A stretch of DNA of 64,000 bases from CAWKGV01 sp963849305 (GCA_963849305.1 CAWKGV010000006.1:248001-312000), one strand, 5' to 3'. Positions 8,337 to 17,953 are shown, numbered from the stretch's first letter. The notes: generated by a model not told the origin, from the sequence alone. Program-made: numbers and translations.

Positions 8337-11039
8337 CTACTGCCCCAAACGCTGCAAGATGGCCGGCACGTGGACCTGATCCCCTTTGTAGTTGCCGGTC
8401 AGCGCGTACATCACGAGATTCACTCCGAAGCGGTAAGCGATCAGCCGCTGCCGATCGCCGCCCGGAATCACCGCGTATGGATTGTGGCCGTCGGCGTCCA
8501 CCGCCCAGGCAGCGGCCCAGTCGTTGCCTCCGATGATGATCTTGCTCACGCTGTCATTGGCGCGATCCTGCCCGCGTTCCACCCAGACCGTGCCGCCGTC
8601 GTACCGGCCCGGATAGTCGCGCAGCAAGTAGAAGGCGCGGGCGAGTACGTGATCGACGGTGAGCGGCATGAGCGGCGGGATCTCGAGTCCCTCGGCGATG
8701 CGCTTGAGCGCCGCCCCGCTGCCAGGGGCGAAGCCGACGCCCGAGCCGGAATCCCTGGTATCGACCACGAGGATACCGCCGCGATTCATGTAGTCGTTCA
8801 GCGCGTTCGCCTGCTCGGCCGTCAGTGCCGGCAAGTCGGCGATGATCGGCCAGTAGAGCAGCGGGTAAAAGCTCAGGTCGGTCTTCCCCGGCGTGACCGC
8901 GTCGGGCTCGGCCAACGTGGCGGCGGTCCGCTGATTGACGAACAATGACAACCCTTCGAGGCCCTGGCGCGAGACCGTGTTCACCTGCTGATCGTCGGTC
9001 ACCACATAGCCGAGCCGGGTGGCCAGCGCGGGGTTGGGGTTGGTGTCGAGGTCTTGCGCGCTCACTTGGGCCGACCCGAGCAGGCCGACGGCGAGCGCCA
9101 CGGCCGCGATCCGGCCGGCCGCGAACGGGCGGAGCAGGCCACGAAGGAACAGGCCGAGCAGCATGTCGATCCCAAGCAGCAGTACCGCGGCGGCGAGCAG
9201 CCAGGGGCCAAGTGCCCGCTCGCGCGCCACCCGGCCAAGCGGCTCGACCGCGGCTCCGCGCAACATCGGCGCGGCCTTGGGGGCGCTGATGCCGGTCGCG
9301 AGATTGAGCGCCTGGCGCTCGTTTTCCGGGCCATAGAGACCCGGCGGATGGCGCGGCGAGATGGCGGTCCGCCCGAATTCGTCGGCCGCCAGCCCGCTGG
9401 CGGCAAGCGGGGGGCGAGCGAGCAGGCCGAAGCCGTCCAGCGTCTCGGCCGGGGCCAGGATAGTGTGCTCCGGCGCCGTGGCCACCCCGGCCGACAACGC
9501 TACGAGCCGGCGCAGCATGTCCACGAACAACCCTGAGAGCGGCAGGTTGGACCAATCGGCGTCGGCGGTGACGTGGAATAACACCACCCGGCCGGTGCCC
9601 TTTGCGGCCTCCGTCACCAGCGGCGTGCCGTCGGCGAGCCTTGCCCAAGTATGCGCCGCGAGTGTGGCGGAGGGTTCGGCGAGAACCTGTCGCGAGACCC
9701 TCACGTCGGTCGGGACGGCGAGCCCCGCGAACGGCGATGACGGCGGGAAGGACGCGAGTCCGGCCGGCTTGCTCCACGACATTGCCCCGCCGAGGTCGCG
9801 GTCGCCGCTCAGCAGCTTGACCGGGATCAGCGGATCGGTCTCGCCCGTCGGCTCCTCCGCCATGCGCGGACCGGCGAAGCGGATCAACAGGCCGCCCTTC
9901 TCCACCCACCGCAAGAGCGCGTCGCGCTCGGGCCCGGCCGGCAGCGGGACGTCGGCGAGGACCACTACTGACAGATCACGCGACAGTAGGGTGGCGAGGT
10001 CGGCCTCGCGCAGCTCGGCGTAGGGCGCGATCGCGCGGCGCAGGTAATAGAGCGAGCCGAGATAAGGCGCGTCGGCCGCGGTCGGGTCGCCCGTGACCAG
10101 TCCTACCGGGCGGCGGCGCCATCGCTCGTCCAGCAGCACCACTGAACCGGCGGAGGGCGCGCCCCGCAGTACCAGCCGGGCGAGTCGGTTCCGCACCTCG
10201 GCTGGCAAGACCAGCGATGCCTCGCCGGTGCTGGCGTCAGCGGGAAGCTTGATCGTGGCTTCGGCTAGGGTGCGTCCGTCGCCGCTCTGCGCCAGCACGT
10301 CGGCAGTCTCGGCGCCCGGCTGAGGCACCTGGGCAACGCGAGCGAGCAAGCCGTCGGCCCGGCTCTCGGGCGGCAACAGCAGCCGCGCGGGCTGGGTCGC
10401 GCAGCAGATCTCGGTGATACTTCCCGCGGCCCCGAGCGCGGCGGCGAAGCCGGGAAAGCCGGCGCCGTCCGTTAGGGCATCGGCGACATAGACCACCGAC
10501 GTTCCAGCAGCCTTCCACGAGCGCAAGGCAGTGGTCGCGGCGGGGCGGTCGGCTGGCCAGGGCTCGGGGTGCAATGCGGCCAGCTTGGCGCGCAGGTCTG
10601 CGACTGGCATCACGGGGGTCGTGGCTGGCATGGCGCCGGACCCATCGGGCGCGGTCGCGAGCAGGGCCGCCGGGCGGCCAGCGCGCGCGGTCCGGTCCAG
10701 GGCCAGGTTCGCCGCTTGCACCCGTCGTGGCCAGTCGGCGGCGGACGCCCAGCCGTTGTCCATGACCAGCAGCACCGGGCCGGTTCCGGGCAACGCCGAA
10801 CCGGCATCGAGCACCGGGCCGGCCAGCGCCAGGATGACCAGTCCGGCCGCGAGCACGCGTAAGGCGAGCAGCCACCAGGGCGTACGCGCCGGCGTTTCCT
10901 CGCGCGCCTTCAGCCCCAGCAGTAGCCGTATCGCCGGGAAGGTTTCGCTCCTCGGCGCGGGCGGGGTGACGCGCAGCAGCCACCACAGCAGCGGCAGGAA
11001 CGTGAGCGCGAGGAGCACCCAAGGGGCGGTGAAGATCAT
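8337..11039 (-). CDS. DUF4159 domain protein with BatA-like N-terminus
   Basis: The 900-residue product begins with the BatA-type membrane start MIFTAPWVLLALTFLPLLWW followed by a second membrane segment near residues 60-80. A long extracytoplasmic region contains a VWA/amidotransferase-like part, then a membrane segment near 645. The C-terminal 200 residues (LGYVVTDDQQVNTVSRQG, FYPLLYWPIIADLPALTAEQ, NDYMNRGGILVVDTRD, FYLLRDYPGRYDGGTVWVE) match the DUF4159 pattern. Its ATG overlaps the stop of the DUF58 gene by four bases, showing translational coupling. Function is unknown beyond the link to the MoxR system. Confidence 0.88.
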   Translation of the reverse strand: MIFTAPWVLLALTFLPLLWWLLRVTPPAPRSETFPAIRLLLGLKAREETPARTPWWLLALRVLAAGLVILALAGPVLDAGSALPGTGPVLLVMDNGWASAADWPRRVQAANLALDRTARAGRPAALLATAPDGSGAMPATTPVMPVADLRAKLAALHPEPWPADRPAATTALRSWKAAGTSVVYVADALTDGAGFPGFAAALGAAGSITEICCATQPARLLLPPESRADGLLARVAQVPQPGAETADVLAQSGDGRTLAEATIKLPADASTGEASLVLPAEVRNRLARLVLRGAPSAGSVVLLDERWRRRPVGLVTGDPTAADAPYLGSLYYLRRAIAPYAELREADLATLLSRDLSVVVLADVPLPAGPERDALLRWVEKGGLLIRFAGPRMAEEPTGETDPLIPVKLLSGDRDLGGAMSWSKPAGLASFPPSSPFAGLAVPTDVRVSRQVLAEPSATLAAHTWARLADGTPLVTEAAKGTGRVVLFHVTADADWSNLPLSGLFVDMLRRLVALSAGVATAPEHTILAPAETLDGFGLLARPPLAASGLAADEFGRTAISPRHPPGLYGPENERQALNLATGISAPKAAPMLRGAAVEPLGRVARERALGPWLLAAAVLLLGIDMLLGLFLRGLLRPFAAGRIAAVALAVGLLGSAQVSAQDLDTNPNPALATRLGYVVTDDQQVNTVSRQGLEGLSLFVNQRTAATLAEPDAVTPGKTDLSFYPLLYWPIIADLPALTAEQANALNDYMNRGGILVVDTRDSGSGVGFAPGSGAALKRIAEGLEIPPLMPLTVDHVLARAFYLLRDYPGRYDGGTVWVERGQDRANDSVSKIIIGGNDWAAAWAVDADGHNPYAVIPGGDRQRLIAYRFGVNLVMYALTGNYKGDQVHVPAILQRLGQ

Positions 11040-11938
11040 GTCGCGGTCAGAGCCGTGTAGAGCGCGAGGAGCGCCGCCTCGGGCGAATGATCGGTGCGGT
11101 GGATGCCGAAGCCGAACCCAGCCGCCCGGCAGATCGTGGCCAGGCCCTCCTGTTGGGCGCGGAGGCGCTTGGCGTATCCGTCGCGCACGCTCTCCACGCG
11201 CGGGATCAGGGCGTCGGGCTCGCGCTCCAAGCCCCGGAAGCGCACCCGGCCCTCATAGGGGAGCTGGGTCTCCGCCGGATCAAGCACTTGGAGCAGATAG
11301 CCGCTGACGGGGACCGCCGCGAGACGCGAGACGAGCGCATGGATCTCCGATAGGGGCGCGAGGAAATCGCTGAATAGCACGACCTGCGCGTGCCGTGGCA
11401 ATGGGACCGCCGGCGGCAGGCCGGCGTCATCGGTTTCCTTCCCAGGCTCCGCCGGTAAGACGGCAGCGAGGCGGTCAAGCCCCGGGCGGCCATAGACCGG
11501 GCGGAGACGCTCCTGGATCAGCGCCACCCGCTCGCCGCCACGCAGCAACAGCGCGGCCAGCGCGAGCAACAGCAGCTCGGCGCGCTCGCGCTTTTCGCTG
11601 ATCGCCAGTCGCGAGCGCCAGCGCATACTGGCCGAGCCGTCGCGCCAGAGGCAGACGGTTTGCGCCGCTTCCCACTCGGTCTCGCGCACGAACCAACCGT
11701 CCGCGGCGGGGCGCCCCGACTTCGCGGATTGGCGCCAATCGATGCGTGTAGCGGCGTCGCCGGTGACGAACCGGCGGAACTGCCAAAAACTGTCGCCCTG
11801 GCCGACGCGTCTGCGCCCGTGAACGCCCTGGGCGACGGTCGCGGCAACCCGATCGGCCGCGACCAGCAGCGGCGGCAAGCGGGCAGCGAGCGCCTCGGCT
11901 CGGCGCGCGCTGGCGGCACTGAGCCTCGGGCTAGCCAA
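11036..11938 (-). CDS. DUF58 domain-containing protein
   Basis: This 300-residue protein shows the DUF58 signature RFVTGDAATRIDWRQSAKSG (about residues 55-75) and a VWA-like core (VVLFSDFLAPLSEIHALVSR). DUF58 proteins are regular partners of MoxR AAA+ ATPases. The gene overlaps the MoxR gene by eight bases and DUF4159 by four, so the three are expressed together. It lacks membrane segments, which suggests a cytoplasmic adaptor between the ATPase and the two membrane proteins; that role is inferred. Confidence 0.9.
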   Translation of the reverse strand: MASPRLSAASARRAEALAARLPPLLVAADRVAATVAQGVHGRRRVGQGDSFWQFRRFVTGDAATRIDWRQSAKSGRPAADGWFVRETEWEAAQTVCLWRDGSASMRWRSRLAISEKRERAELLLLALAALLLRGGERVALIQERLRPVYGRPGLDRLAAVLPAEPGKETDDAGLPPAVPLPRHAQVVLFSDFLAPLSEIHALVSRLAAVPVSGYLLQVLDPAETQLPYEGRVRFRGLEREPDALIPRVESVRDGYAKRLRAQQEGLATICRAAGFGFGIHRTDHSPEAALLALYTALTAT

Positions 11939-12962
11939 GCCGTTCGACCAGCCGGTCGATCACCTCGCTCAGCACCACACCGTCGGCGCGGGCGGAGAAG
12001 GAGAGCGCCATCCTGTGGCGCAGCACCGGGCGGGCGAGAGCGGCCACGTCGTCGATGCTGGGGGCTAGCCGGCCGTCGAGCAGCGCGCGGGCGCGGCTGG
12101 CAAGCATCAGCGCCTGGGCGGCGCGTGGTCCGGGGCCCCAGGCGACGTGTCGGCGGATGGTCTCGTCCTCGGCGGTTTCGGGCCGGCCGCCGCGCACTAG
12201 CGACAGGATCGCGTTCACCACGGTCTCGCCGACCGGCACTCGGCGGATCAACGCCTGCGCGCCAAGCAAATCCTCCGGCGCCATCGCTTGTTCCGGCATC
12301 GCTTCCCCAGCGCCGGTGGTGGCGAGCAGCATGGTCCGTTCGGCGTCCTGGTCGGGGTAGCCGACATCGACCTCCAGCAGGAAGCGGTCGAGCTGCGCTT
12401 CGGGCAGCGGGTAGGTGCCTTCCTGCTCGATCGGGTTCTGCGTCGCGAGCACATGGAATGGCGCGGGCAGGCGGTGCTCTTGCCCGGCCACGGCCACGCG
12501 CCGTTCTTGCATCGCTTGGAGCAGCGCCGACTGGGTGCGCGGACTGGCGCGGTTGATCTCGTCGGCCATCAGCAACTGGCAGAACACCGGCCCGGGGACG
12601 AAGCGGAAGCTGCGCCGCCCTTCGGCCTCGTCCAGCACTTCGCTACCGATGATGTCGGCGGGCATGAGGTCCGGCGTGAACTGCACCCGCTTGGTCGCGA
12701 GCCCGAGGACCACGCCGAGCGTTTCGACCAGCCGGCTCTTGCCCAGGCCCGGAACCCCCACCAGCAGCACATGGCCCCCACAGAGCAAGGTAATCAGCGT
12801 CTGATCCACCACGTCCTGCTGGCCAAAAATGACGCGGCCTATGGCGGTGCGGACACGGGCGACGCGCGCGCCAAGCGCCTCGACTTCGCCGAGGACCGGG
12901 TGCACGGGATCAGTCCCGAAACCCGCGATGTTTTGTTGCGCGGCAGCCGCGAAGGCCGACAT
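11931..12962 (-). CDS. MoxR-family AAA+ ATPase
   Basis: The protein has the Walker A motif GVPGLGKSRL, Walker B LLMADEINRASPRTQSALLQ, the sensor-1 region FHVLATQNPIEQEGTYPLPE and the arginine-rich lid, all typical of MoxR ATPases. I chose ATG 12962 (MSAFAAAAQQN) because a GGAG ribosome site precedes it at good spacing; an ATG four codons earlier (12974) has none. It heads a four-gene minus-strand operon and is divergent from the DUF1285 gene at 13103, with the promoters expected in the 140-base gap. MoxR proteins use ATP to remodel or activate client complexes. Confidence 0.93.
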   Translation of the reverse strand: MSAFAAAAQQNIAGFGTDPVHPVLGEVEALGARVARVRTAIGRVIFGQQDVVDQTLITLLCGGHVLLVGVPGLGKSRLVETLGVVLGLATKRVQFTPDLMPADIIGSEVLDEAEGRRSFRFVPGPVFCQLLMADEINRASPRTQSALLQAMQERRVAVAGQEHRLPAPFHVLATQNPIEQEGTYPLPEAQLDRFLLEVDVGYPDQDAERTMLLATTGAGEAMPEQAMAPEDLLGAQALIRRVPVGETVVNAILSLVRGGRPETAEDETIRRHVAWGPGPRAAQALMLASRARALLDGRLAPSIDDVAALARPVLRHRMALSFSARADGVVLSEVIDRLVERLG

Positions 12963-13102
12963 GGGAGACTCCATCTTTGAGTTTTCCGGGCAGGTTTAAC
13001 ATAGCCGGACTTCCCGGAAGCGGGTGAGGCTACCTATATCGCAGAGCGGGACAAGAGCCCGACACCTTCTCTCCGGTCCCAGTCGCGAGGGAATCAGGCA
13101 CC

Positions 13103-13696
13103 GTGGAACGATTGCGAGACGACGTGACCCCGAACGGGGTACTGGCGACCGCGGCGCTGGCCCATCCGCCCCGCCGGCGGCGGGCGCCTGTGGAATGCGG
13201 GGAGCTGCCCTTCCTCATCAAGCGCGATGGCACCTGGATGTATCGGGGCAGCCCGATCGGCCGGAAGGAGTTGGTTTGCCTGTTCGCCTCCGTGCTGAAG
13301 CGCGAGGCCGATGGCTCCTTTTGGCTCGAAACTCCGGCCGAGCGCGGCCGCATCGAGGTGGAGGACGCCCCGTTCCTCGCGGTCGAGCTGGACTGGACGG
13401 GCGATGGGCGCGAGCAGGTGCTTTCTTTCCGCACCAACGTGGATGAGGTGGTGACCGCCGGACCGGATCACCCGATCCGCATCGCGCACGACCTCCTGAC
13501 CTGCGAGCCGACACCTTACATCAAGGTGCGGCCCGGTGCGGGGCAGTTCTACGTCGAGGCCAAGATCAGCCGCGCGATCTATTACGAGCTGGTCGCGCTG
13601 GGTGTGCCGGGGTGGGTCGGCTGTCGGCGGATGCTCGGCGTCTGGAGCAGCGGCGTGTTCTTCCCCTTGGGCGAGCTGCCGCCGGGCGAGGGTTGA
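13103..13696 (+). CDS. DUF1285 domain-containing protein
   Basis: This 197-residue protein contains GELPFLIKRDGTWMYRGSPI and ETPAERGRIEVEDAPFLAVE, the core of the DUF1285 family, which is common next to NUDIX and CCA genes in sphingomonads. The function is unknown; structural work on the family suggested ligand binding. It is the first gene of a plus-strand cluster, and its TGA overlaps the likely TTG start of the NUDIX gene. Confidence 0.85.
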   Translation: MERLRDDVTPNGVLATAALAHPPRRRRAPVECGELPFLIKRDGTWMYRGSPIGRKELVCLFASVLKREADGSFWLETPAERGRIEVEDAPFLAVELDWTGDGREQVLSFRTNVDEVVTAGPDHPIRIAHDLLTCEPTPYIKVRPGAGQFYVEAKISRAIYYELVALGVPGWVGCRRMLGVWSSGVFFPLGELPPGEG

Positions 13697-14310
13697 GCCG
13701 TTCGGGCGTGGGCGCGCAGGAGCTGCGGCGGCGGCTCGCGGATATCGTGCTGCGCGCCGACGAGCCGGGCGGCATCGTGCATGGCATCGAGTTGATGGCA
13801 GCAGCCCAGCAGGCGCCGATGGCTGCCGCGGTGCTGGTGAGCTTCGTGCTGGGCCCCCGGCCGAGCGTGCTTTTGACCAAGCGGAACGAGCACCTGCGGC
13901 GCCACGCCGGCCAGGTGAGTTTCCCAGGCGGGAGGATAGACCCGGCCGACACCGATGCGATCGCCGCGGCTTTGCGCGAGGCGGAGGAGGAGATCGCGCT
14001 CGATCCCGCGCGCGTCGAGGTGCTGGGCCGGCTCGGCGATTTCCTGACCGGCACGGGGTTTCGCATCACGCCAGTGGTCGGGTTGCTGCCCCCGGGTCTC
14101 GCGTTCGATCCCGAGCCGGGGGAAGTGGACGAGGTGTTCGAATTCCCGATCGACGTGCTGCTCGACCCGCGCGCTCCGCGGCGCGAGCGGCAGGTGCGGA
14201 ACGGGCTCACGCGCGATGTCTGGGTCTGGCCGCATCCCGAGCATTACATTTGGGGCGCCACCGCCGCGATCCTCGTCCATCTGGCGGAGCGGCTCCGGGA
14301 CGCGGCATGA
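13693..14310 (+). CDS. NUDIX hydrolase, CoA pyrophosphatase type
   Basis: The protein contains LLTKRNEHLRRHAGQVSFPG, the signature that marks CoA diphosphatases within the NUDIX superfamily, followed by a NUDIX box (GGRIDPADTDAIAAALREAE and EEIAL). In the box the usual Glu after the first Gly is Asp and the last Gly is Ala, modest deviations. It would hydrolyse CoA or acyl-CoA to phosphopantetheine and 3',5'-ADP. No good ATG precedes the conserved region, so the start is TTG 13693, overlapping the DUF1285 stop (TTGA); GTG 13708 is an alternative. About 205 residues, normal for the family. Confidence 0.86.
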   Translation: MSRSGVGAQELRRRLADIVLRADEPGGIVHGIELMAAAQQAPMAAAVLVSFVLGPRPSVLLTKRNEHLRRHAGQVSFPGGRIDPADTDAIAAALREAEEEIALDPARVEVLGRLGDFLTGTGFRITPVVGLLPPGLAFDPEPGEVDEVFEFPIDVLLDPRAPRRERQVRNGLTRDVWVWPHPEHYIWGATAAILVHLAERLRDAA

Positions 14311-14351
14311 ACGCGGGGGCGTGACGACGGGAGCGTGAAGGCGGCGCAAGG

Positions 14352-14606
14352 GTGCGGCTGACAGAGGTTGCATTATTCGCGGCCCCATTGGTGGCGTTCG
14401 TGGTCTGGCGAATGGCATTCGGGCGTGCTGGACCGGCGGCCCCCGCGCTGGCGATCGCCGCCGCCTGGTTGGTGCTGATGGCTGGCGTGCTGGTCTGGTT
14501 CGGCCTGCGGCCCGCCCTGACGCCAAACGAGACTTATCAGCCCGCGCGCTTGGAGAATGGCCGCGTCCTGCCGCCCGGCGCCCCCGAGGGCGCCGAAACA
14601 AGGTGA
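14352..14606 (+). CDS. DUF6111-type small membrane protein
   Basis: An 84-residue protein beginning at GTG 14352 with two hydrophobic segments (EVALFAAPLVAFVVWRMAF and ALAIAAAWLVLMAGVLVWFG) and the C-terminal tail NETYQPARLENGRVLPPGAP. The tail and its position just upstream of the CCA enzyme match DUF6111 family proteins of alphaproteobacteria. Function unknown. Its stop overlaps the GTG start of the next gene by four bases. Confidence 0.7.
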   Translation: MRLTEVALFAAPLVAFVVWRMAFGRAGPAAPALAIAAAWLVLMAGVLVWFGLRPALTPNETYQPARLENGRVLPPGAPEGAETR

Positions 14607-15823
14607 GCGACGATCCCGCCGCCCCGGCCACCGATCCGCCCGCCCTGATGGTGCCCCCGCCGACGCTGTTCGCCGATCGGGGGTTGGGTGCGGTACTGGC
14701 GGCGCTGCCCGAGGCGCGGGTTGTGGGCGGGGCCGTGCGCGATACGCTGTCCGGGCGGCCGGTCGCCGATATCGACCTCGCGACCCCGCGCCGGCCCGAA
14801 CAGGTGCTCGGCGCCTTGCGGGCGGCGGGGATCAAGGCGGTGCCGACCGGGATCGAGCACGGCACTGTCACCGCTGTCATGGGCGGGCGGGGGATCGAGG
14901 TCACGACCTTGCGCCGCGACGTGGCAACAGATGGGCGGCACGCCATCATCGCCTTCACCGAGGATTGGCGCGAGGACGCGGCGCGCCGCGACTTCACGCT
15001 CAATGCCCTGTCGATGCGGCGCGACGGCGCGGTGTTCGACTATTTCGGCGGGATCGCGGATCTGCGCGCTGGGCGCGTGCGCTTCGTGGGCGACCCGGCC
15101 GAGCGGATCGCGGAGGATTATCTGCGCATCCTGCGCTTCTTCCGCTTCTACGCCCGCTATGCGGACGGGTCGCCCGATCCGGGCACGACGGCGGCCATTC
15201 GCGCCGAAGTGCCGGGGCTGGCGCGGTTGTCGGCGGAGCGGGTGTGGAATGAGCTGACCATGATCCTCGCGGCACCCGACCCGGTGGCAGCGGTGACGTT
15301 GATGGCGGAGCTAGGCGTGTTGGCCGCCGTGATCCCGGAGGGCGCCGAGCCGGCGCGACTGGCCCGACTGGTCACCGCGGGCGCGCCCGCCGATCCCCTG
15401 CTGCGGCTGGCGGCGCTGCTAACGGGCGACGGCGGAGCGTTGGCGGAACGTCTGCGCCTGTCGGGCGCCGAGCGCGAGCGCCTGACCGCGCTTCAAGCTG
15501 GCCCGGTACCCTCTCCCGGAGATGACGACATGGCGCTGCGCCGGAAGCTGGCCGACACCGAGCCCGCAATCCTGATCGACCGCACTTGGCTGGCCGGCGG
15601 CGGCGCGCCCGAATGGGCAGCGTTGCGGGCAAGACTGGCTGGGCTGCCCCGCCCGGTCTTTCCGTTGGCCGGGCGCGATGTGCTGGCGCTCGGCGTGCCC
15701 CCTGGCCCGCGGGTCGGCAGCCTGCTAAGCGCGGTGCGCACGTGGTGGCTGGACGGGGGATGCGCGGCCGACGCGGAGGCGTGCCGCAGGGAGTTGGTCG
15801 CTCGCGCTGCCCAACCGCGATAA
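14603..15823 (+). CDS. cca: CCA tRNA nucleotidyltransferase
   Basis: This 406-residue class II nucleotidyltransferase adds or repairs the 3' CCA end of tRNAs. Visible motifs are ARVVGGAVRDTLSGRPVADI with the catalytic DID (near residues 40-55), RRDVATDGRHAIIAFTEDW, the DAARRDFTLNALSM motif and the ERIAEDYLRILRFFRFYARY block that selects nucleotides. It starts at GTG 14603, overlapping the DUF6111 stop. The single tRNA in this window already encodes its CCA, so the enzyme may act mainly in repair for such genes. Confidence 0.92.
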   Translation: MSDDPAAPATDPPALMVPPPTLFADRGLGAVLAALPEARVVGGAVRDTLSGRPVADIDLATPRRPEQVLGALRAAGIKAVPTGIEHGTVTAVMGGRGIEVTTLRRDVATDGRHAIIAFTEDWREDAARRDFTLNALSMRRDGAVFDYFGGIADLRAGRVRFVGDPAERIAEDYLRILRFFRFYARYADGSPDPGTTAAIRAEVPGLARLSAERVWNELTMILAAPDPVAAVTLMAELGVLAAVIPEGAEPARLARLVTAGAPADPLLRLAALLTGDGGALAERLRLSGAERERLTALQAGPVPSPGDDDMALRRKLADTEPAILIDRTWLAGGGAPEWAALRARLAGLPRPVFPLAGRDVLALGVPPGPRVGSLLSAVRTWWLDGGCAADAEACRRELVARAAQPR

Positions 15824-15868
15824 CTTTGGTCGCGATCACAAGCCATCGGGGACAGGAGCATTGGCGAG

Positions 15869-16024
15869 ATGAACGTTACCCGCTTGAGCGAAGACCAGCT
15901 CAGTCAACTTCGCGCCGAGGGTCAGGTCGGTCTCGATCAGCTCGACCGAGGCGAGGCTGTCGATGGCGAGACGCTTTTCGCCGAGATCAATCATTGGCTC
16001 CAGATCGGACAGCGGGATTCGTGA
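15869..16024 (+). CDS. small protein resembling the C-terminus of a ParD/CopG-type antitoxin
   Basis: A 51-residue frame begins at ATG 15869 behind an AGGAG site and reads MNVTRLSEDQLSQLRAEGQV then GLDQLDRGEAVDGETLFAEI. The segment LRAEG..GLDQLDRGEAVDGETLFAEI resembles the tail of ribbon-helix-helix antitoxins, but the DNA-binding N-terminus is missing. Its TGA overlaps a GTG that opens a further 19-codon frame (16021-16080), whose TGA in turn overlaps the ATG of the ABC transporter at 16077. Either this is a toxin-antitoxin remnant or a short translated leader coupled to the transporter. Identification is tentative. Confidence 0.4.
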   Translation: MNVTRLSEDQLSQLRAEGQVGLDQLDRGEAVDGETLFAEINHWLQIGQRDS

Positions 16025-16076
16025 TCCGCTTCCGCGTCCTATACCGCAACATCGCCGCCATCCTCGGACGTTGCGG

Positions 16077-17879
16077 ATGACTTCCGGTCAGCCGGCTGCC
16101 AGCCTCACTTCCGTTGCTTCCGCCGCGCCCGCGCGCGCACCGGCGGCGGACACCACCCGCGCGCTGCTCGCGCGGCTCTGGCGCGAGCATGTCCGCGACC
16201 ATAAGGGCCGGCTGCTGCTCGTGCTTGTGCTTACCGCCTTGATGGCCGGCACGACCGCGCTCTACCCGGTGGTCATCGACCACGCCTTCTCGATGTTCGC
16301 GCACCGCGATCCGCGCATTCTGTATCAGATCCCGGCGCTCGTGGTTCTCGTGTCGTCGGTGAAGGCGGCGGCGCAGTACGTCCAGAGTGTGCAGGTGCAG
16401 CGGATCGTGCTGCTGGTGATCCGGGGGCTGCAAGGCCGGATGTTCGCGCATCTCACGCAGGCCGACCTCGCGCGCCTGGAGCGCGAGCCGCCCGCGCAGC
16501 TCGCCGCCCGTTTCACCACCGACGCGACCATCATCCGCGACTCGTTGACCCGCGCCGTTCAAGGCGTGGCTGACGCGGTCACGGTCGTCGGCCTCGTCGT
16601 CTCGATGCTGTACCTCGACTGGCTGTTGAGCCTGATCGCCGGGGTGCTCTATCCGCTGGCGGCGGTGCCGATCCAGCGCATCGGCCGGCGCGTGCGGCGG
16701 GCTTCGGGCGGAATGCAGGAACGCATGGGCCAGGCGGCGACGTTGCTCAACGAGAGCTTCACCCAGGCGCGCACGGTGCGCGCGTATCGGCTGGAGCAGG
16801 CGGAGACGCGTCGTGCCGAGGCCGCGTTCAACGAGCTGTATCGGGCGTTGCTGCGCATGACCAAGGGGCGCGCGCGCATCGATCCGGTGCTGGAAGTCCT
16901 GGGCGGCGCGGCGGTCGCGCTGGTGATCGGCTTCGCCGGCTGGCGCGCGGCCATCGGCAGCCAGACGATCGGCAACTTCACCGGCTTCGTGGCCGCGCTG
17001 CTGATCGCCTCGCGCCCGCTGCGCGCGCTCGGCACGCTCAATGCGTCGTTGCAGGAAGGCCTGGCGGGGCTCGTGCGCGTGTTCTCGGTGATCGACGAGC
17101 GCCCGCATATCGTCGATGCCCGCGATGCCGTGCCGCTGCCGGCGGGTCGCGGCCATGTCGCCTTCGAGGACGTGAGGTTCATCTATCCCGACGGCCGCGC
17201 GGGACTCGCGGGGCTCAGCTTCGAGGCAGTTTCCGGCACGACCGTCGCCCTGGTTGGGCCGTCGGGCGCCGGCAAGTCCACCGCGCTGGCGCTGATCCCG
17301 CGATTGCAGGACGCGACCGCCGGTGCGGTGCGGATCGACGGCGCCGATATTCGCTCCGTGACGCTGGCGAGCTTGCGCGAGGCGATCGCCTATGTGAGCC
17401 AGGATACGCTGCTGTTCGACGACACCATCGCCGCGAATATCGGCATGGGCCGGAAGGGCGCGAGCCACGACGAGATCGCGGCGGCGGCCGAGGCGGCGGC
17501 GGCCGCCGGCTTCATCGCCGCGCTGCCGGACGGCTACGAGACCCGCGTTGGCCCTGGCGGGCAGCGCCTGTCGGGCGGGCAGCGCCAGCGGGTGGCGCTG
17601 GCCCGCGCGCTGCTGCGCAACCCGCGCATTCTCCTGCTGGACGAAGCGACCAGCGCGCTCGATACGGAGAACGAGCAGGCGGTGCAGACCGCTTTGGCCG
17701 GTCTGCGTCGCGGTCGCACAACCATCGTGGTGGCGCACCGGCTTTCGACGGTTCGCGACGCCGATCTCGTGGTGGTACTGGCAAAGGGGCGAGCGGCTGA
17801 GCAGGGCACGCACAGCGCTTTGCTGGCCCGAGGCGGGGCCTACGCCCGGTTGGTCGGAAGTCAGGCGCTGGCGCGGTGA
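16077..17879 (+). CDS. ABC transporter, fused permease and ATP-binding protein
   Basis: A 600-residue half-transporter of the MsbA/LipidA-export type. The N-terminal membrane domain (residues about 35-320) contains six hydrophobic segments. The nucleotide-binding domain has Walker A GPSGAGKST, the signature LSGGQRQRVALARALL, Walker B ILLLDEATSALD and the H-loop VAHRLSTVRD. Homodimers of such proteins export lipids, peptides or drugs from the inner membrane; the substrate cannot be read from the sequence. The ATG at 16077 overlaps the stop of a short upstream frame. The long open frame antisense to it is a shadow. Confidence 0.92.
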   Translation: MTSGQPAASLTSVASAAPARAPAADTTRALLARLWREHVRDHKGRLLLVLVLTALMAGTTALYPVVIDHAFSMFAHRDPRILYQIPALVVLVSSVKAAAQYVQSVQVQRIVLLVIRGLQGRMFAHLTQADLARLEREPPAQLAARFTTDATIIRDSLTRAVQGVADAVTVVGLVVSMLYLDWLLSLIAGVLYPLAAVPIQRIGRRVRRASGGMQERMGQAATLLNESFTQARTVRAYRLEQAETRRAEAAFNELYRALLRMTKGRARIDPVLEVLGGAAVALVIGFAGWRAAIGSQTIGNFTGFVAALLIASRPLRALGTLNASLQEGLAGLVRVFSVIDERPHIVDARDAVPLPAGRGHVAFEDVRFIYPDGRAGLAGLSFEAVSGTTVALVGPSGAGKSTALALIPRLQDATAGAVRIDGADIRSVTLASLREAIAYVSQDTLLFDDTIAANIGMGRKGASHDEIAAAAEAAAAAGFIAALPDGYETRVGPGGQRLSGGQRQRVALARALLRNPRILLLDEATSALDTENEQAVQTALAGLRRGRTTIVVAHRLSTVRDADLVVVLAKGRAAEQGTHSALLARGGAYARLVGSQALAR

Positions 17880-17953
17880 CGTCGCAATTACGACAGATTA
17901 GCGCCTATTGGGGATGTGAAATCTAGGCGTGACCGAGTAATCTGCGAGACGGG

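Noticed and set aside
15987..17813. 608-codon minus-strand open frame
   Set aside because: It is antisense to the ABC transporter, has a low-complexity Arg/His/Gln-rich translation and no domain; a shadow of GC-rich codons.
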